The position numbers were made by a program, and so were the translations under genes. Of a stretch of DNA of 64,000 nucleotides, positions 18,614 to 27,694 are shown in pieces. Origin of the DNA: Candidatus Rokuibacteriota bacterium. Lineage in GTDB: Bacteria > Methylomirabilota > Methylomirabilia > Rokubacteriales > CSP1-6. The stretch lies in contig JACQFL010000045.1 of the NCBI GenBank assembly GCA_016200085.1, positions 1-64,000 of the forward strand, written 5' to 3'. Positions within the stretch are counted from its first letter, which is position 1. Every line of letters begins with the position of its first letter. The notes under the pieces were generated by a model. The model made no database searches. It had not been told where the DNA came from and saw only the letters and a list, made by a program, of their open reading frames with translations.

Positions 18614-19855
18614 ATGCCCGGCCGACCGCGCGTCCTCGCGATGATCATGGCCGGCGGCAAGGGCGAGCGCCTGCACCCGCTCACGCGCGAGCGCTCCAAG
18701 CCGGCCGTCCCCTTCGGGGGTCGCCACCGCATCATCGACTTCGTGCTCTCCAACTTCGTGAACTCGGAGATGCACTCGCTCTACGTGCTCGTGCAGTACA
18801 AGTCGCAGTCGCTCATCGAGCACCTGCGCCTGACCTGGCGCACCAGCGGCATGATCTCCGACTACTTCGTCACCGTGGTGCCGCCGCAGATGCGCACGGG
18901 GCCGGCCTGGTACCGCGGCACCGCGGATGCCGTGCTGCAGAACCTGAACCTGATGGACGACTTCACCCCCGACATCGTGGCCGTGTTCGGGGCCGACCAC
19001 GTCTACCGCATGGACGTGAACCAGATGCTCACCTTCCACCGGGAGTCGGGCGCCGACGTCACGGTGGCGGCGCGGCCGGTGCCGCTGGCCGACGCCTCGC
19101 AGTTCGGCGTGGTCACCGTCGACCGCGCGGCGCGGGTGGTCGACTTCCGCGAGAAGCCCCCCACGGCGAGCGCCATGCCGGGCGATCCCCAGCGCGCGTA
19201 CGCCTCCATGGGCAACTATCTCTTCTCGCGGGCGCCGCTCGTCGACGCGCTCCTCGCCGACGCCCGGCGGAGCACCGAGCACGACTTCGGGCGCTCCATC
19301 ATCCCCGAGCTGGTGCCCACCGGCCGCGTGTTCGCCTACGACTTCCAGTCCAACGACGTGCCCGGGATCAAGCCGTACGAGGAGCCGGGGTACTGGCGCG
19401 ACGTGGGGACGATCCAGGCCTACTGGGACGCGCACATGGACCTCCTCGGCGAGTCCCCGCGCTTCGACCTCGACAACCGCTACTGGCCGATCCGCACGGG
19501 CGCGCACCCCGGGCCCCCCGCGCGCTTCATCGGCAGCGACGTCGACAACGCGCACGTCGGCGAGGCCTCCCTGATCAAGCGCGCGGTCATCCGCAACTCG
19601 ATCCTGGGCCGCGGCGTCTGGGTCAACGAGGGCGCGGTGATCGAGGACTCGATCATCATGGACTCGACCACGGTGGGCAAGAACGCGCGCGTGCGGCGCG
19701 CCATCGTGGACCGCTTCAACATCATCCCGGCCGACGCCGAGATCGGCTTCGACCCGCGCAGCGACCGCCGGCGCTACCACGTGGACCCCTCGGGCCTCGT
19801 CGTCCTGCCGCGGGGAGGGCGGCGAGACTTCCTGACCAGTCTCGACGATCAGTAG
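18614..19855 (+). CDS. glgC: Glucose-1-phosphate adenylyltransferase (ADP-glucose pyrophosphorylase)
   Basis: Makes ADP-glucose from ATP and glucose 1-phosphate, the entry step of alpha-glucan synthesis. It has 413 residues: the nucleotide-binding MIMAGGKGERLHPLT and SKPAVPFGGRHRIIDF, FGADHVYRMD, the substrate Lys region VVDFREKPP, and a C-terminal left-handed beta-helix with hexapeptide repeats. It begins 3 bases after the branching enzyme stop, and its TAG overlaps the next gene's GTG. Confidence 0.95.
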   Translation: MPGRPRVLAMIMAGGKGERLHPLTRERSKPAVPFGGRHRIIDFVLSNFVNSEMHSLYVLVQYKSQSLIEHLRLTWRTSGMISDYFVTVVPPQMRTGPAWYRGTADAVLQNLNLMDDFTPDIVAVFGADHVYRMDVNQMLTFHRESGADVTVAARPVPLADASQFGVVTVDRAARVVDFREKPPTASAMPGDPQRAYASMGNYLFSRAPLVDALLADARRSTEHDFGRSIIPELVPTGRVFAYDFQSNDVPGIKPYEEPGYWRDVGTIQAYWDAHMDLLGESPRFDLDNRYWPIRTGAHPGPPARFIGSDVDNAHVGEASLIKRAVIRNSILGRGVWVNEGAVIEDSIIMDSTTVGKNARVRRAIVDRFNIIPADAEIGFDPRSDRRRYHVDPSGLVVLPRGGRRDFLTSLDDQ

Positions 19856-22242
19856 TGCCCCAGGCCCGCTCGATCGTCATCCACGGGCACTTCTACCAGC
19901 CGCCGCGGGAGAACCCCTGGCTGGACGCGGTCGAGGTGCAGGACTCCGCGGCGCCGTTCCACGACTGGAACGAGCGCGTCACCGCGGAGTGCTACGCGCC
20001 GAACACCGCGGCCCGCCGCGTCGACGACGTCAACCGCGTGCTCGACATCGTCGACAACTACGAGCGGATCTCGTTCAACGTCGGCCCGACCCTCCTGGCG
20101 TGGCTGGCCCGGCACCGCGAGGACGTCTACACGCGCATCCTCGCCGCCGACCGCGCCAGCGTCCTCGCGCGCGGGCACGGCAACGCCATCGCCCAGGTCT
20201 ACAACCACATGATCCTGCCCCTGGCCTCGCGGCGGGACAAGGTCACGCAGGTGGCCTGGGGGCTCGCGGACTTCCGCGCCCGCTTCGGCCGCGAGCCCGC
20301 GGGGCTGTGGCTGCCCGAGACGGCGGTGGACACCGAGACGCTCGAGGTCCTCGCCGAGGCCGGCGTGGGCTTCACCATCCTGGCGCCGCACCAGGCCCAC
20401 CGCACGCGGCCGCTCGCCGGGGGCGACTGGCAAGAGCCGGCGGGCGGCATCGACCCGAGCCGCGCCTATCGCTGGCACGGGCGCGCTGGCCAGTCCCTCG
20501 TGGTGTTCTTCTACGATGGGCCCGTATCGCGCGCCATCGCCTTCGGCAACGCGCTGGAGCGCGCGGAGCACCTGGTGGGCGCGCTCACGGGGGCCTTCAG
20601 CGACGCGCGCGACTGGCCGCAGCTCGTCTCGGCCGCCACCGACGGCGAGTCCTACGGCCACCACCGGCGCTTCGGAGAGATGGCGCTGGCCGAGGCGCTC
20701 CACCGCATCGAGCGCGACGGCCTCGCCACCCTGACGAACTACGCCGCCTTCCTCGCCGCGCATCCCCCCGCGCACGAGGTCGAGATCCACGAGGCCACCT
20801 CCTGGAGCTGCGCGCACGGCGTGGAGCGCTGGCGCGCCGACTGCGGCTGTCGCGTGCGCGGCGACCTGCACCAGCGCTGGCGGGGCCCGCTGCGCGAGGC
20901 GCTGGACTGGCTGCGCGACCAGGCGGACGCCTTCTACGAGGGGCGCGCCGCCGCGCGGCTGAAGGAGCCCTGGGACGCGCGCGGCGCCTACGCCGAGGTC
21001 GTCCTCGACCCCGGGCGCTGGCCGGGCTGGCTCGCCCGCCACGGCCGCGGCGCCGGCGACGACGCCGGCCGGGTCGAGACGCGCCGGCTCCTCGAGCTGC
21101 AGCGGCACCGCATGCTCATGTACACCTCGTGCGGCTGGTTCTTCGACGAGATCTCCGGCCTCGAGCCGGTCCAGATCTTGAAGTACGCGGCCATGGTGCT
21201 GCAGCTCATGCGCGACCTCGGCGGCGGCGACCTCGAGCCCGAGATGGTGCGGCGACTGGCCGCCGCGCCCAGCAACGTCCCCGCCGACGCCGACGGCGCC
21301 GGGGTGTGGCGCCGGCTCGTCCGCCCCGGCGTGGTCGATCTCCGCCGCGTGATCGCCCACTACGCCATGACCGGCCTCGTGGAGCCGCAGCCCGACGAGG
21401 CCCGGGTGTACGCGTACCGGGTGCGGCGGCTCGACGAGACGCGCGCCACCTACGGGGGCACGACCGCGCGCGTCGGTCACGTGCGGGTGACGTCGGACCT
21501 CACGGGCGAGACCCGGGAGTCGGAGCTCGCCGCCGTGCACTTCGGCGGCCACGACCTCGCGTGCGGCACCCGGCCCTTCGAGGACGGCGGGCGCTACGAG
21601 CGCCTGAAGGCGGATCTGCTCGAGCGGTTCGGGCGCCACCGCGTGGCCGAGATGGTGCGCGGCCTCGACGAGCACTTCTCCCGCGAGATCTTCTCGGTCA
21701 CCGACCTCTTCCTGGACGAGCGCCGGCGCCTCCTCGACCGCGTCACCCAGAGCGCGCTCGAGACCCACGAGGAGATCTTCCGGCACGTCTGGCAGGAGAG
21801 CCGCGACCTCGTGCGCTACCTGCGCGCCGTGGACGCGCCCATCCCCGAGGTCTTGAAGATCACCGCGCGCCACGTGCTCGAGCGCCGCATCGTGGCCGAG
21901 CTCGGCGCCGCGGAGGGTGACGCGATCCCGGCCACGGTCTTCGAGCTGGCCGAGGAGGGGCGCGATCTCGGGCTCACCCTCGACCTCTTCCCCGGGCGGG
22001 AGGCGATGCGCCGGACGGTGCGGCGCGCGCTGGCGCGCGTCGCCGAGGCCCCGGCGCCCGATCGCGTGGCGCCCGCGGTGGCGCTCGTCGAGGGCGCGCG
22101 CCGGCTCGGGGTGCCGTTCGGGGTGTGGGCGGCGCAGACCGAGCTCTTCGAGCTGTGGCGGGCGCGGCCCGACGCGCGGCCGGCGCTGGCGCCGCTCGCC
22201 AGCGCGCTGGGCTTCGCGCTCGAGGCGGAGGCGCCACGGTGA
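19855..22242 (+). CDS. GH57 family glycoside hydrolase/transferase with DUF3536
   Basis: GH57 protein of 795 residues from GTG 19855, which overlaps the glgC stop. The barrel starts IVIHGHFYQPPRENPWLD; the catalytic Glu is probably in GLWLPETAVDTETL, and ATDGESYGHHRRFGE contributes an Asp. The C-terminal DUF3536 region (from about residue 400) includes YTSCGWFFDEISGLEPVQIL. The family is annotated as alpha-amylase/alpha-mannosidase-like but is poorly characterised. Its place between glgC and glgE points to trimming or remodelling of the glucan. Confidence 0.85.
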   Translation: MPQARSIVIHGHFYQPPRENPWLDAVEVQDSAAPFHDWNERVTAECYAPNTAARRVDDVNRVLDIVDNYERISFNVGPTLLAWLARHREDVYTRILAADRASVLARGHGNAIAQVYNHMILPLASRRDKVTQVAWGLADFRARFGREPAGLWLPETAVDTETLEVLAEAGVGFTILAPHQAHRTRPLAGGDWQEPAGGIDPSRAYRWHGRAGQSLVVFFYDGPVSRAIAFGNALERAEHLVGALTGAFSDARDWPQLVSAATDGESYGHHRRFGEMALAEALHRIERDGLATLTNYAAFLAAHPPAHEVEIHEATSWSCAHGVERWRADCGCRVRGDLHQRWRGPLREALDWLRDQADAFYEGRAAARLKEPWDARGAYAEVVLDPGRWPGWLARHGRGAGDDAGRVETRRLLELQRHRMLMYTSCGWFFDEISGLEPVQILKYAAMVLQLMRDLGGGDLEPEMVRRLAAAPSNVPADADGAGVWRRLVRPGVVDLRRVIAHYAMTGLVEPQPDEARVYAYRVRRLDETRATYGGTTARVGHVRVTSDLTGETRESELAAVHFGGHDLACGTRPFEDGGRYERLKADLLERFGRHRVAEMVRGLDEHFSREIFSVTDLFLDERRRLLDRVTQSALETHEEIFRHVWQESRDLVRYLRAVDAPIPEVLKITARHVLERRIVAELGAAEGDAIPATVFELAEEGRDLGLTLDLFPGREAMRRTVRRALARVAEAPAPDRVAPAVALVEGARRLGVPFGVWAAQTELFELWRARPDARPALAPLASALGFALEAEAPR

Positions 22243-24197
22243 GCGATCGCGACCACCCGACCCGGACCGTCGTCATCGAGCACGTCACGCCCTCCGTCGA
22301 CGGAGGCCGCTATCCGATCAAGCGCGAGGTGGGCGCCGTCGTCGAGGTCTCGGCCGACATCTTCCGCGAGGGGCACGACGTCCTCGTCGCCTTCCTCCGG
22401 TATCGCCGCGCGGGGGAGCCGGACTGGCGCGAGTCCCCGATGCGCCTGGTGGACGACGACCGGTGGGCGGGCACGATGCGCCTGGACGCGAACGCGCGCT
22501 GGCAGTACGCCATCGAGGCTCTCGCCGAGCCGTTCGCGTCGTGGCTGGCCGACCTCGGCAAGCGGTGGGACGCGCGCCAGGACCTCGGCAGCGAGCTCGT
22601 GGAGGGCGGCGCCCTCGTGCGCGCGGCGGCGGCGCGCGCCCGGGCCGCGGGCGCGGAGCCTCAGGCGCGCGAGATGGAGCGGCTGGTCGAGCGGATGGCC
22701 CAGGCGCCGAGCCAGGCCGACGCGGTCGGCGCCGCGCGGGAGCCGCGGCTGGCCGAGCTGATGCTGCGCCATCTCGACCGCGCCGGCGCCACGTGGAGCG
22801 AGCGGACGTGGGAGGCGGTGGTCGACCGCGAGCGCGCGCGCTTCGCGGCGTGGTACGAGTTCTTCCCCCGCTCGGGGGTGCCCGGGCGCCACGCGACCTT
22901 CCGGGACGCCGAGGCCCAGCTCGAGCGCGCGGCGGCCATGGGCTTCGACGTGGTGTACCTGCCGCCCGTCCATCCGATCGGCACGAGCCACCGCAAGGGA
23001 CGCAACAACACGCTCGCGGCCGGGCCCGGCGACCCGGGCAGCCCGTGGGCCATCGGCGGGCGCGAGGGCGGGCACGACGCCGTGCACCCGGCGCTCGGCA
23101 CCCTCGGCGACTTCGACCGCTTCGTGGAGCGCGCGCGGAGCCTCGGGCTCGAGGTCGCCCTCGACTTCGCCATCCAGTGCTCGCCCGATCACCCCTGGGT
23201 GCGCCAGCATCCGGAGTGGTTCTTCCACCGCCCCGACGGCAGCATCAAGCACGCCGAGAACCCGCCCAAGAAGTACCAGGACGTCTACCCCGTCAACTTC
23301 TACGCCGATCCCGGGGGCGTATGGCAGGAGATGGAGCGGCTGATCGAGTTCTGGATCGGCCACGGCGTGCGGGCCTTCCGGGTCGACAATCCGCACACCA
23401 AGCCCGTGAAGTTCTGGGAGTGGCTGATCCGCACGATCCAGGACCGCCATCCCGACGTGACCTTCCTCGCCGAGGCCTTCACCCGGCCGAAGGTGATGCG
23501 CGCGCTCGCCAAGGCCGGCTTCACCCAGTCCTACACGTACTTCACCTGGCGCACCGGCAAGCAGGAGCTCGTCGACCATCTCACCGAGATCACGCAGCCG
23601 CCCGTGGCCGAGCACTTCCGCGGCCACCTCTGGCCCAACACGCCCGACATCCTGCACGAGACCCTGCAGCGGGGCGGGCGCCCCGCGTTCCAGATGCGCC
23701 TGGTCCTCGCGGCCACGGCCTCCTCGCTCTACGGCATCTACAGCGGCTACGAGCTCTGCGAGAACGTGCCGGCCGCCCCGGGCTCCGAGGAGTATCTCGA
23801 TTCCGAGAAGTACGAGCTGAAGGCGCGGGACTGGAGCGCGCCGGGCAACATCGTCGACTGGATCACCGCCGTCAACCGGATCCGCCGCGAGCACCGCGCG
23901 CTGCAGCTCTACACGAACCTGCGCTTCTACGGGGCCGACCGCGACGCCGTGCTCTGGTACGGCAAGATGACCCCCGAGCGCGACGACGTGATCTTCGTCG
24001 CCGCCAGTCTCGACCCCTCCCGGACCCACGCGGCGATGGTCGACGTCCCCCTCGGCGACCTCGGTCTCGCCCCCGACCAGCCCTACACCATGCGCGAGCT
24101 GATGACCGGCGCCGAGTACACCTGGCGCGGCGCCCGCGGCTACGTCGAGCTCGACCCCTCTTCTTCCCCTGCCCAGATCTTCCAGCTGCTGAGATGA
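22239..24197 (+). CDS. glgE: Alpha-1,4-glucan:maltose-1-phosphate maltosyltransferase (GlgE)
   Basis: Extends alpha-1,4-glucan from maltose 1-phosphate. It has 652 residues from GTG 22239 (GTGA overlap with the previous stop). Landmarks: AAWYEFFPRS, VYLPPVHPIGTSHRKGRNN, NPPKKYQDVYPVNFY, nucleophile Asp in RAFRVDNPHTKPVKFWEW, acid Glu in FLAEAFTRPKVM, and SYTYFTWRTGKQEL. The maltokinase gene 36 bases downstream would supply the substrate. No TreS gene is seen here, so maltose must come from elsewhere. Confidence 0.95.
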   Translation: MSDRDHPTRTVVIEHVTPSVDGGRYPIKREVGAVVEVSADIFREGHDVLVAFLRYRRAGEPDWRESPMRLVDDDRWAGTMRLDANARWQYAIEALAEPFASWLADLGKRWDARQDLGSELVEGGALVRAAAARARAAGAEPQAREMERLVERMAQAPSQADAVGAAREPRLAELMLRHLDRAGATWSERTWEAVVDRERARFAAWYEFFPRSGVPGRHATFRDAEAQLERAAAMGFDVVYLPPVHPIGTSHRKGRNNTLAAGPGDPGSPWAIGGREGGHDAVHPALGTLGDFDRFVERARSLGLEVALDFAIQCSPDHPWVRQHPEWFFHRPDGSIKHAENPPKKYQDVYPVNFYADPGGVWQEMERLIEFWIGHGVRAFRVDNPHTKPVKFWEWLIRTIQDRHPDVTFLAEAFTRPKVMRALAKAGFTQSYTYFTWRTGKQELVDHLTEITQPPVAEHFRGHLWPNTPDILHETLQRGGRPAFQMRLVLAATASSLYGIYSGYELCENVPAAPGSEEYLDSEKYELKARDWSAPGNIVDWITAVNRIRREHRALQLYTNLRFYGADRDAVLWYGKMTPERDDVIFVAASLDPSRTHAAMVDVPLGDLGLAPDQPYTMRELMTGAEYTWRGARGYVELDPSSSPAQIFQLLR

Positions 24198-24233
24198 TGG
24201 AAACAGGGGCAGCCCGCCCGTCGCAGGGGTAGG

Positions 24234-25643
24234 ATGCGCTCGCGTTCCGAGACGCCGCCGCCCGAGGCGCTGGCGGCCTGGCTCCCCCGCCAGCGCTGGT
24301 TCGGAGCCAAGGCCCGCCGCATCACCGGCGTCGAGCGGCTCGACGAGGTGCCGCTGGCTGGCGCGGCCCTCGCGGTCCTCGGGGTGAGCTTCGACGACGG
24401 GGGGACCGACCGCTACGCGGTGCCGCTGCTGGCAGGCGACGAGCCGATCGACGCGCTGGACGATCCGGCGTTCTGTCGCGCCCTGCTCGAGCTGATCGTC
24501 ACCGGCGGGCGGGCGACCGGGAGGCGCGGCGTGATCACCGGTGCGCGCACGTCAGCCTTGCCCTCGGGTCTCGCCGTCGCCGGCGTCACCGCACGCCGGA
24601 TCGGCGCCGAGCAAAGCAACTCCTCGCTGGTGTACGGCGACGCGCTGATCCTCAAGCACTTCCGCCGCCTGGTCGGCGGCGAGAACCCTGACGTGGAGAT
24701 CACCCGCTTCCTCACGGAGCGTGTGAGGTTTCCGTACACGCCGCGCCTGCTCGGATGGCTCGACTACGGCGACAGCGCGGGCGCCCGCGCGACGCTCGGC
24801 GTCGCGCAGGAACTCGTTCCGGACGCCGTCGACGGGTGGAGGTGGATGCTGGAGCGCCTGGCCGCCTTCGTCGGCCAGGCCACCGCCGACCGAGCGCCCC
24901 GGGACGATCGCGTGCAGCGGCTGGCTCGCGAGTCCCTGCGCGCCGTGCGACGCCTCGCCGAGACCACCGCGGCGCTGCACCTCAATCTCGCGCTCGAAGC
25001 CCGCTGCCGCCCGGGGCACGCGACCCCCGAGGATGCGGCGTTCGAGCCCGAGGTCATCACGCGGGCCACCCTCGCCGCGTGGGCGCAGTCGGTCCTCCGC
25101 CAAATCGATGGTGCGCGCGCCATCGTGCCCGACGTGCCGGCGGTGGCCGAGGCCGACGTGGCGGCCGCGCTGGCCGGCCTGCAGGGGCGCGCCAAGACCC
25201 GGCATCACGGCGACTATCACCTGGGACAGACGCTGTACCGGCCGTCGCGTGAAGACTTCATGATCATCGACTTCGAAGGCGAGCCGTTGCGCCCGCTCGA
25301 GGAGCGACGGGGCCGGCACTCGCCGTTGCGCGACGTGGCGGGGATGCTGCGGTCGATCGACTACGCCGCCGCCAGCACGCCCGGAGCGCCGGCCTGGGTC
25401 GAAGCCTGGCGACGCCTCGCGCGTGCGGCCTTCCTGGGGTCGTACGTCGAGACCGCGATGCCGGCGGCGTTCTTGCCGGACTGGCGTGAGCTCGACGCCG
25501 CGGTGGCGGCCTTCGAGCTCGAGAAGGCCGCCTACGAGGTCGTGTACGAGGCCAACAACCGCCCGGACTGGCTGCCCATCCCGCTGCGCGGGCTCGCCGG
25601 CGCCGCGGCGCGGCTCAGCGGTTCTGCGGCTGGGGCGGCGTGA
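24234..25643 (+). CDS. mak: Maltokinase (maltose 1-phosphate-forming)
   Basis: Phosphorylates maltose with ATP to give the GlgE substrate. It has 469 residues. The family opening LPRQRWFGAKARRI is clear. Later come the aminoglycoside-phosphotransferase-like catalytic loop RHHGDYHLGQTLY and the metal-binding DFEGEP in FMIIDFEGEPLRPLEER. ATG 24234 follows AGGGGTAGG. The last 29 bases overlap the convergent small secreted-protein gene. It is stand-alone here, not fused to TreS as in some lineages. Confidence 0.9.
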   Translation: MRSRSETPPPEALAAWLPRQRWFGAKARRITGVERLDEVPLAGAALAVLGVSFDDGGTDRYAVPLLAGDEPIDALDDPAFCRALLELIVTGGRATGRRGVITGARTSALPSGLAVAGVTARRIGAEQSNSSLVYGDALILKHFRRLVGGENPDVEITRFLTERVRFPYTPRLLGWLDYGDSAGARATLGVAQELVPDAVDGWRWMLERLAAFVGQATADRAPRDDRVQRLARESLRAVRRLAETTAALHLNLALEARCRPGHATPEDAAFEPEVITRATLAAWAQSVLRQIDGARAIVPDVPAVAEADVAAALAGLQGRAKTRHHGDYHLGQTLYRPSREDFMIIDFEGEPLRPLEERRGRHSPLRDVAGMLRSIDYAAASTPGAPAWVEAWRRLARAAFLGSYVETAMPAAFLPDWRELDAAVAAFELEKAAYEVVYEANNRPDWLPIPLRGLAGAAARLSGSAAGAA

Positions 25644-26091
25644 AGACCATCACGGTGGCCTCCAGGCCGGTCTTGTCGAAGTACACGAGGAGGCCGAGCT
25701 CGTAGAAGAAGACGTCCGCGCCGCCCTCGGTGCCGACGCGCGAGGGGAAGCCCCACCCGGTGACGATGGCCGTGCGAGGGAAGATGCCGGCGTGCGGCTC
25801 GAGGCGGAAGGTGCGGACGACCTGCGCCTTGAAGGCGCCGGCGTCGAGCAGCCCGAAATCGACGATCATCCGCGCCATCCCGGTCGGCGCCTGCTCGCCC
25901 TCGTAGACCCACTGCGCGGCGTCGTAGCGCTCGATCTTCTGCTGGGCGGCGCGCGTGGGCGCTCCGTACCGCGCGCGCACCTCCTCCATGGTCGTGACCC
26001 CGGGCCGGACGAGGCCCCACTCTGCGGCGCGCGCCGCGACGGGGACCAGCGCGAGCCCGGCCAGCGCGGCGGCGGCGACAACGCGGCGCAC
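25615..26091 (-). CDS. Secreted hypothetical protein, SmpA/BamE-like start
   Basis: Protein of 158 residues, GTG start 26091, with a signal peptide (RRVVAAAALAGLALVPVAARA). The mature part begins EWGLVRPGVTTMEEVRARYG, which resembles the small SmpA/OmlA-like outer-membrane-assembly fold in having a G-T-x-EEV turn, but the match is weak. No catalytic motif is seen. It starts 5 bases after the gamma-glutamyltransferase stop and probably shares its transcript. Its 3' end overlaps the maltokinase gene on the other strand. Confidence 0.6.
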   Translation of the reverse strand: MRRVVAAAALAGLALVPVAARAAEWGLVRPGVTTMEEVRARYGAPTRAAQQKIERYDAAQWVYEGEQAPTGMARMIVDFGLLDAGAFKAQVVRTFRLEPHAGIFPRTAIVTGWGFPSRVGTEGGADVFFYELGLLVYFDKTGLEATVMVFTPPQPQNR

Positions 26092-26096
26092 GGCGC

Positions 26097-27692
26097 TCAG
26101 AACCCCAGCGCCATGCCGTCGCAGCGCGGATCGGCGCCGCCGGCCATGGCGTGCTCGAGGAAGGCGATGCCGTGGGCGTGCCCGGTCCGGAAGAAGAAGT
26201 CCGGCGCCATCCGGACGTCGTGCCCCTTGCGCGCGAGCGCCGCGCCCACCCGCCTGGGGATGCGCCCCTCGAGATAGACGGCCTCGGCGACGTGATCGGG
26301 CGGGATGGGCCCGAGCACGAAGCGCGGCCGCTCGATGGCCTCCTGGATGTCCAGGCCGTAATCCAGCACGTTGGTCAGCCCCTGGAGATGGAACATCGCC
26401 TGTCCCTGACCCCCCATGGTCGAGTACGCCACCAGCGGTGTGTCGCCGCGGGTGACGATCGACGCGATCAGGGTGTGGAACGGCTGCTTGCGCGGCGCGA
26501 GCGCGCTCGGGTGCGCCGGGTCCATCGAGAACGAGCGCCCGCGATTGTTGAGGACGACGCCCGTGCCGGGCGGCACCACCCCCGAGCCGAACGAGTTGTA
26601 GAGGCTCTGGATGACGCTCGCCACGTTCCCCGCCGCGTCGGCGACGACGAAGCCGGTGGTGTCGCCCTCGGGATCGCCGGCCGCGTAGCCCTGCGCCTTG
26701 CGCGGATCGTACTGGCGGCGCCGGCGCGCGGCGTACTCTGCCCCGAGCAGGTCCGCCACGGGCACGCGGGCGTGCACGGGGTCGCCGATCCAGCGGTCGC
26801 GATCGGCGTAGGCGAGCTTGGTCATCTCGATGAGCAGGTGCAGGTGCTCGACGGAGTGGAGCCGGCGGCGCGCGAGGTCGAACCCCTCGAGCAGGTTGAA
26901 GCCGAGCAGGGCCGCGAGGCCCTGCGTGGGCGGCGGGGTCTGGTGGATGCGGACCCCGCGGTACGTGGTGGCGATCGGCTCACCCCACTCGCCGCGGTGC
27001 TCGGCGAGGTCCGCCGGGGTCAGGAACCCTTCCACCTCCATCCGCCTGGCGATGGCCTGCCCGACGCGCCCGCCGTAGAAGAGCTCGGGCCCGTCCGCCG
27101 CGAGGGCGCGCAGGGTCGCCGCGAGATCGGCCTGGACCAGCGGCTCGCCCATCGCGGCGGCGCGCCCGCCGGGAAAGAAGATGCGGTGCCACTCCGGATC
27201 GTGGTTCGACATCGCGCAGAGTGTGGTGGCGCCGCTCACCAGCGCCGTGTTGGGGAATCCCTCGGCGGCCTGGATCGCTGGCGCGAGCAGCTCCCCGAGC
27301 GGCCGCGTGCCGAAGCGCTCGAGCAGCAGCGCCCAGCCCCGCACGCACCCGGGCACGCTCACCGTGGGCGGCCCGATCAGGCCGAGGCTCGACATCCCCC
27401 GGCGGCGCAGCTCCTCGAGCCTGGCCCGCGACCCCGAGCGGCCGGCGCCGTTGAGGAAGTGGATGCGACGGGTGGCCGCCTCGTGGTAGAGGACGAAGAT
27501 GTCCCCGCCCACCCCGCAGCAGTACGGCTGCGTCACCCCGAGGACGGCGTTGGTGGCCACGGCGGCGTCGGCGGCCGTGCCGCCGCGCTTGAGCGTCTCC
27601 ACCCCCGCGAGCGTGGCGAGGGGATGGGCGGAGGCCACCATGCCGCGCGTGCCCAGCGCGACGGCGCGGTGCGAGTAGCCGATGTCGGGCAC
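26097..27692 (-). CDS. ggt: Gamma-glutamyltransferase family protein
   Basis: Ntn-hydrolase that cleaves gamma-glutamyl bonds, for example in glutathione. It has 531 residues, GTG start 27692. Self-processing would occur before the Thr nucleophile in DPEGDTTGFVVADAAGN, followed by SFGSGVVPPGTGVVLNNRG and MGGQGQ near the C-terminus. The N-terminus (GTRGMVASAHPLAT) starts at once without a signal peptide, so a cytoplasmic location is more likely. It begins 2 bases after the HypE-like gene. Confidence 0.9.
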   Translation of the reverse strand: MPDIGYSHRAVALGTRGMVASAHPLATLAGVETLKRGGTAADAAVATNAVLGVTQPYCCGVGGDIFVLYHEAATRRIHFLNGAGRSGSRARLEELRRRGMSSLGLIGPPTVSVPGCVRGWALLLERFGTRPLGELLAPAIQAAEGFPNTALVSGATTLCAMSNHDPEWHRIFFPGGRAAAMGEPLVQADLAATLRALAADGPELFYGGRVGQAIARRMEVEGFLTPADLAEHRGEWGEPIATTYRGVRIHQTPPPTQGLAALLGFNLLEGFDLARRRLHSVEHLHLLIEMTKLAYADRDRWIGDPVHARVPVADLLGAEYAARRRRQYDPRKAQGYAAGDPEGDTTGFVVADAAGNVASVIQSLYNSFGSGVVPPGTGVVLNNRGRSFSMDPAHPSALAPRKQPFHTLIASIVTRGDTPLVAYSTMGGQGQAMFHLQGLTNVLDYGLDIQEAIERPRFVLGPIPPDHVAEAVYLEGRIPRRVGAALARKGHDVRMAPDFFFRTGHAHGIAFLEHAMAGGADPRCDGMALGF

Positions 27693-27694
27693 CC

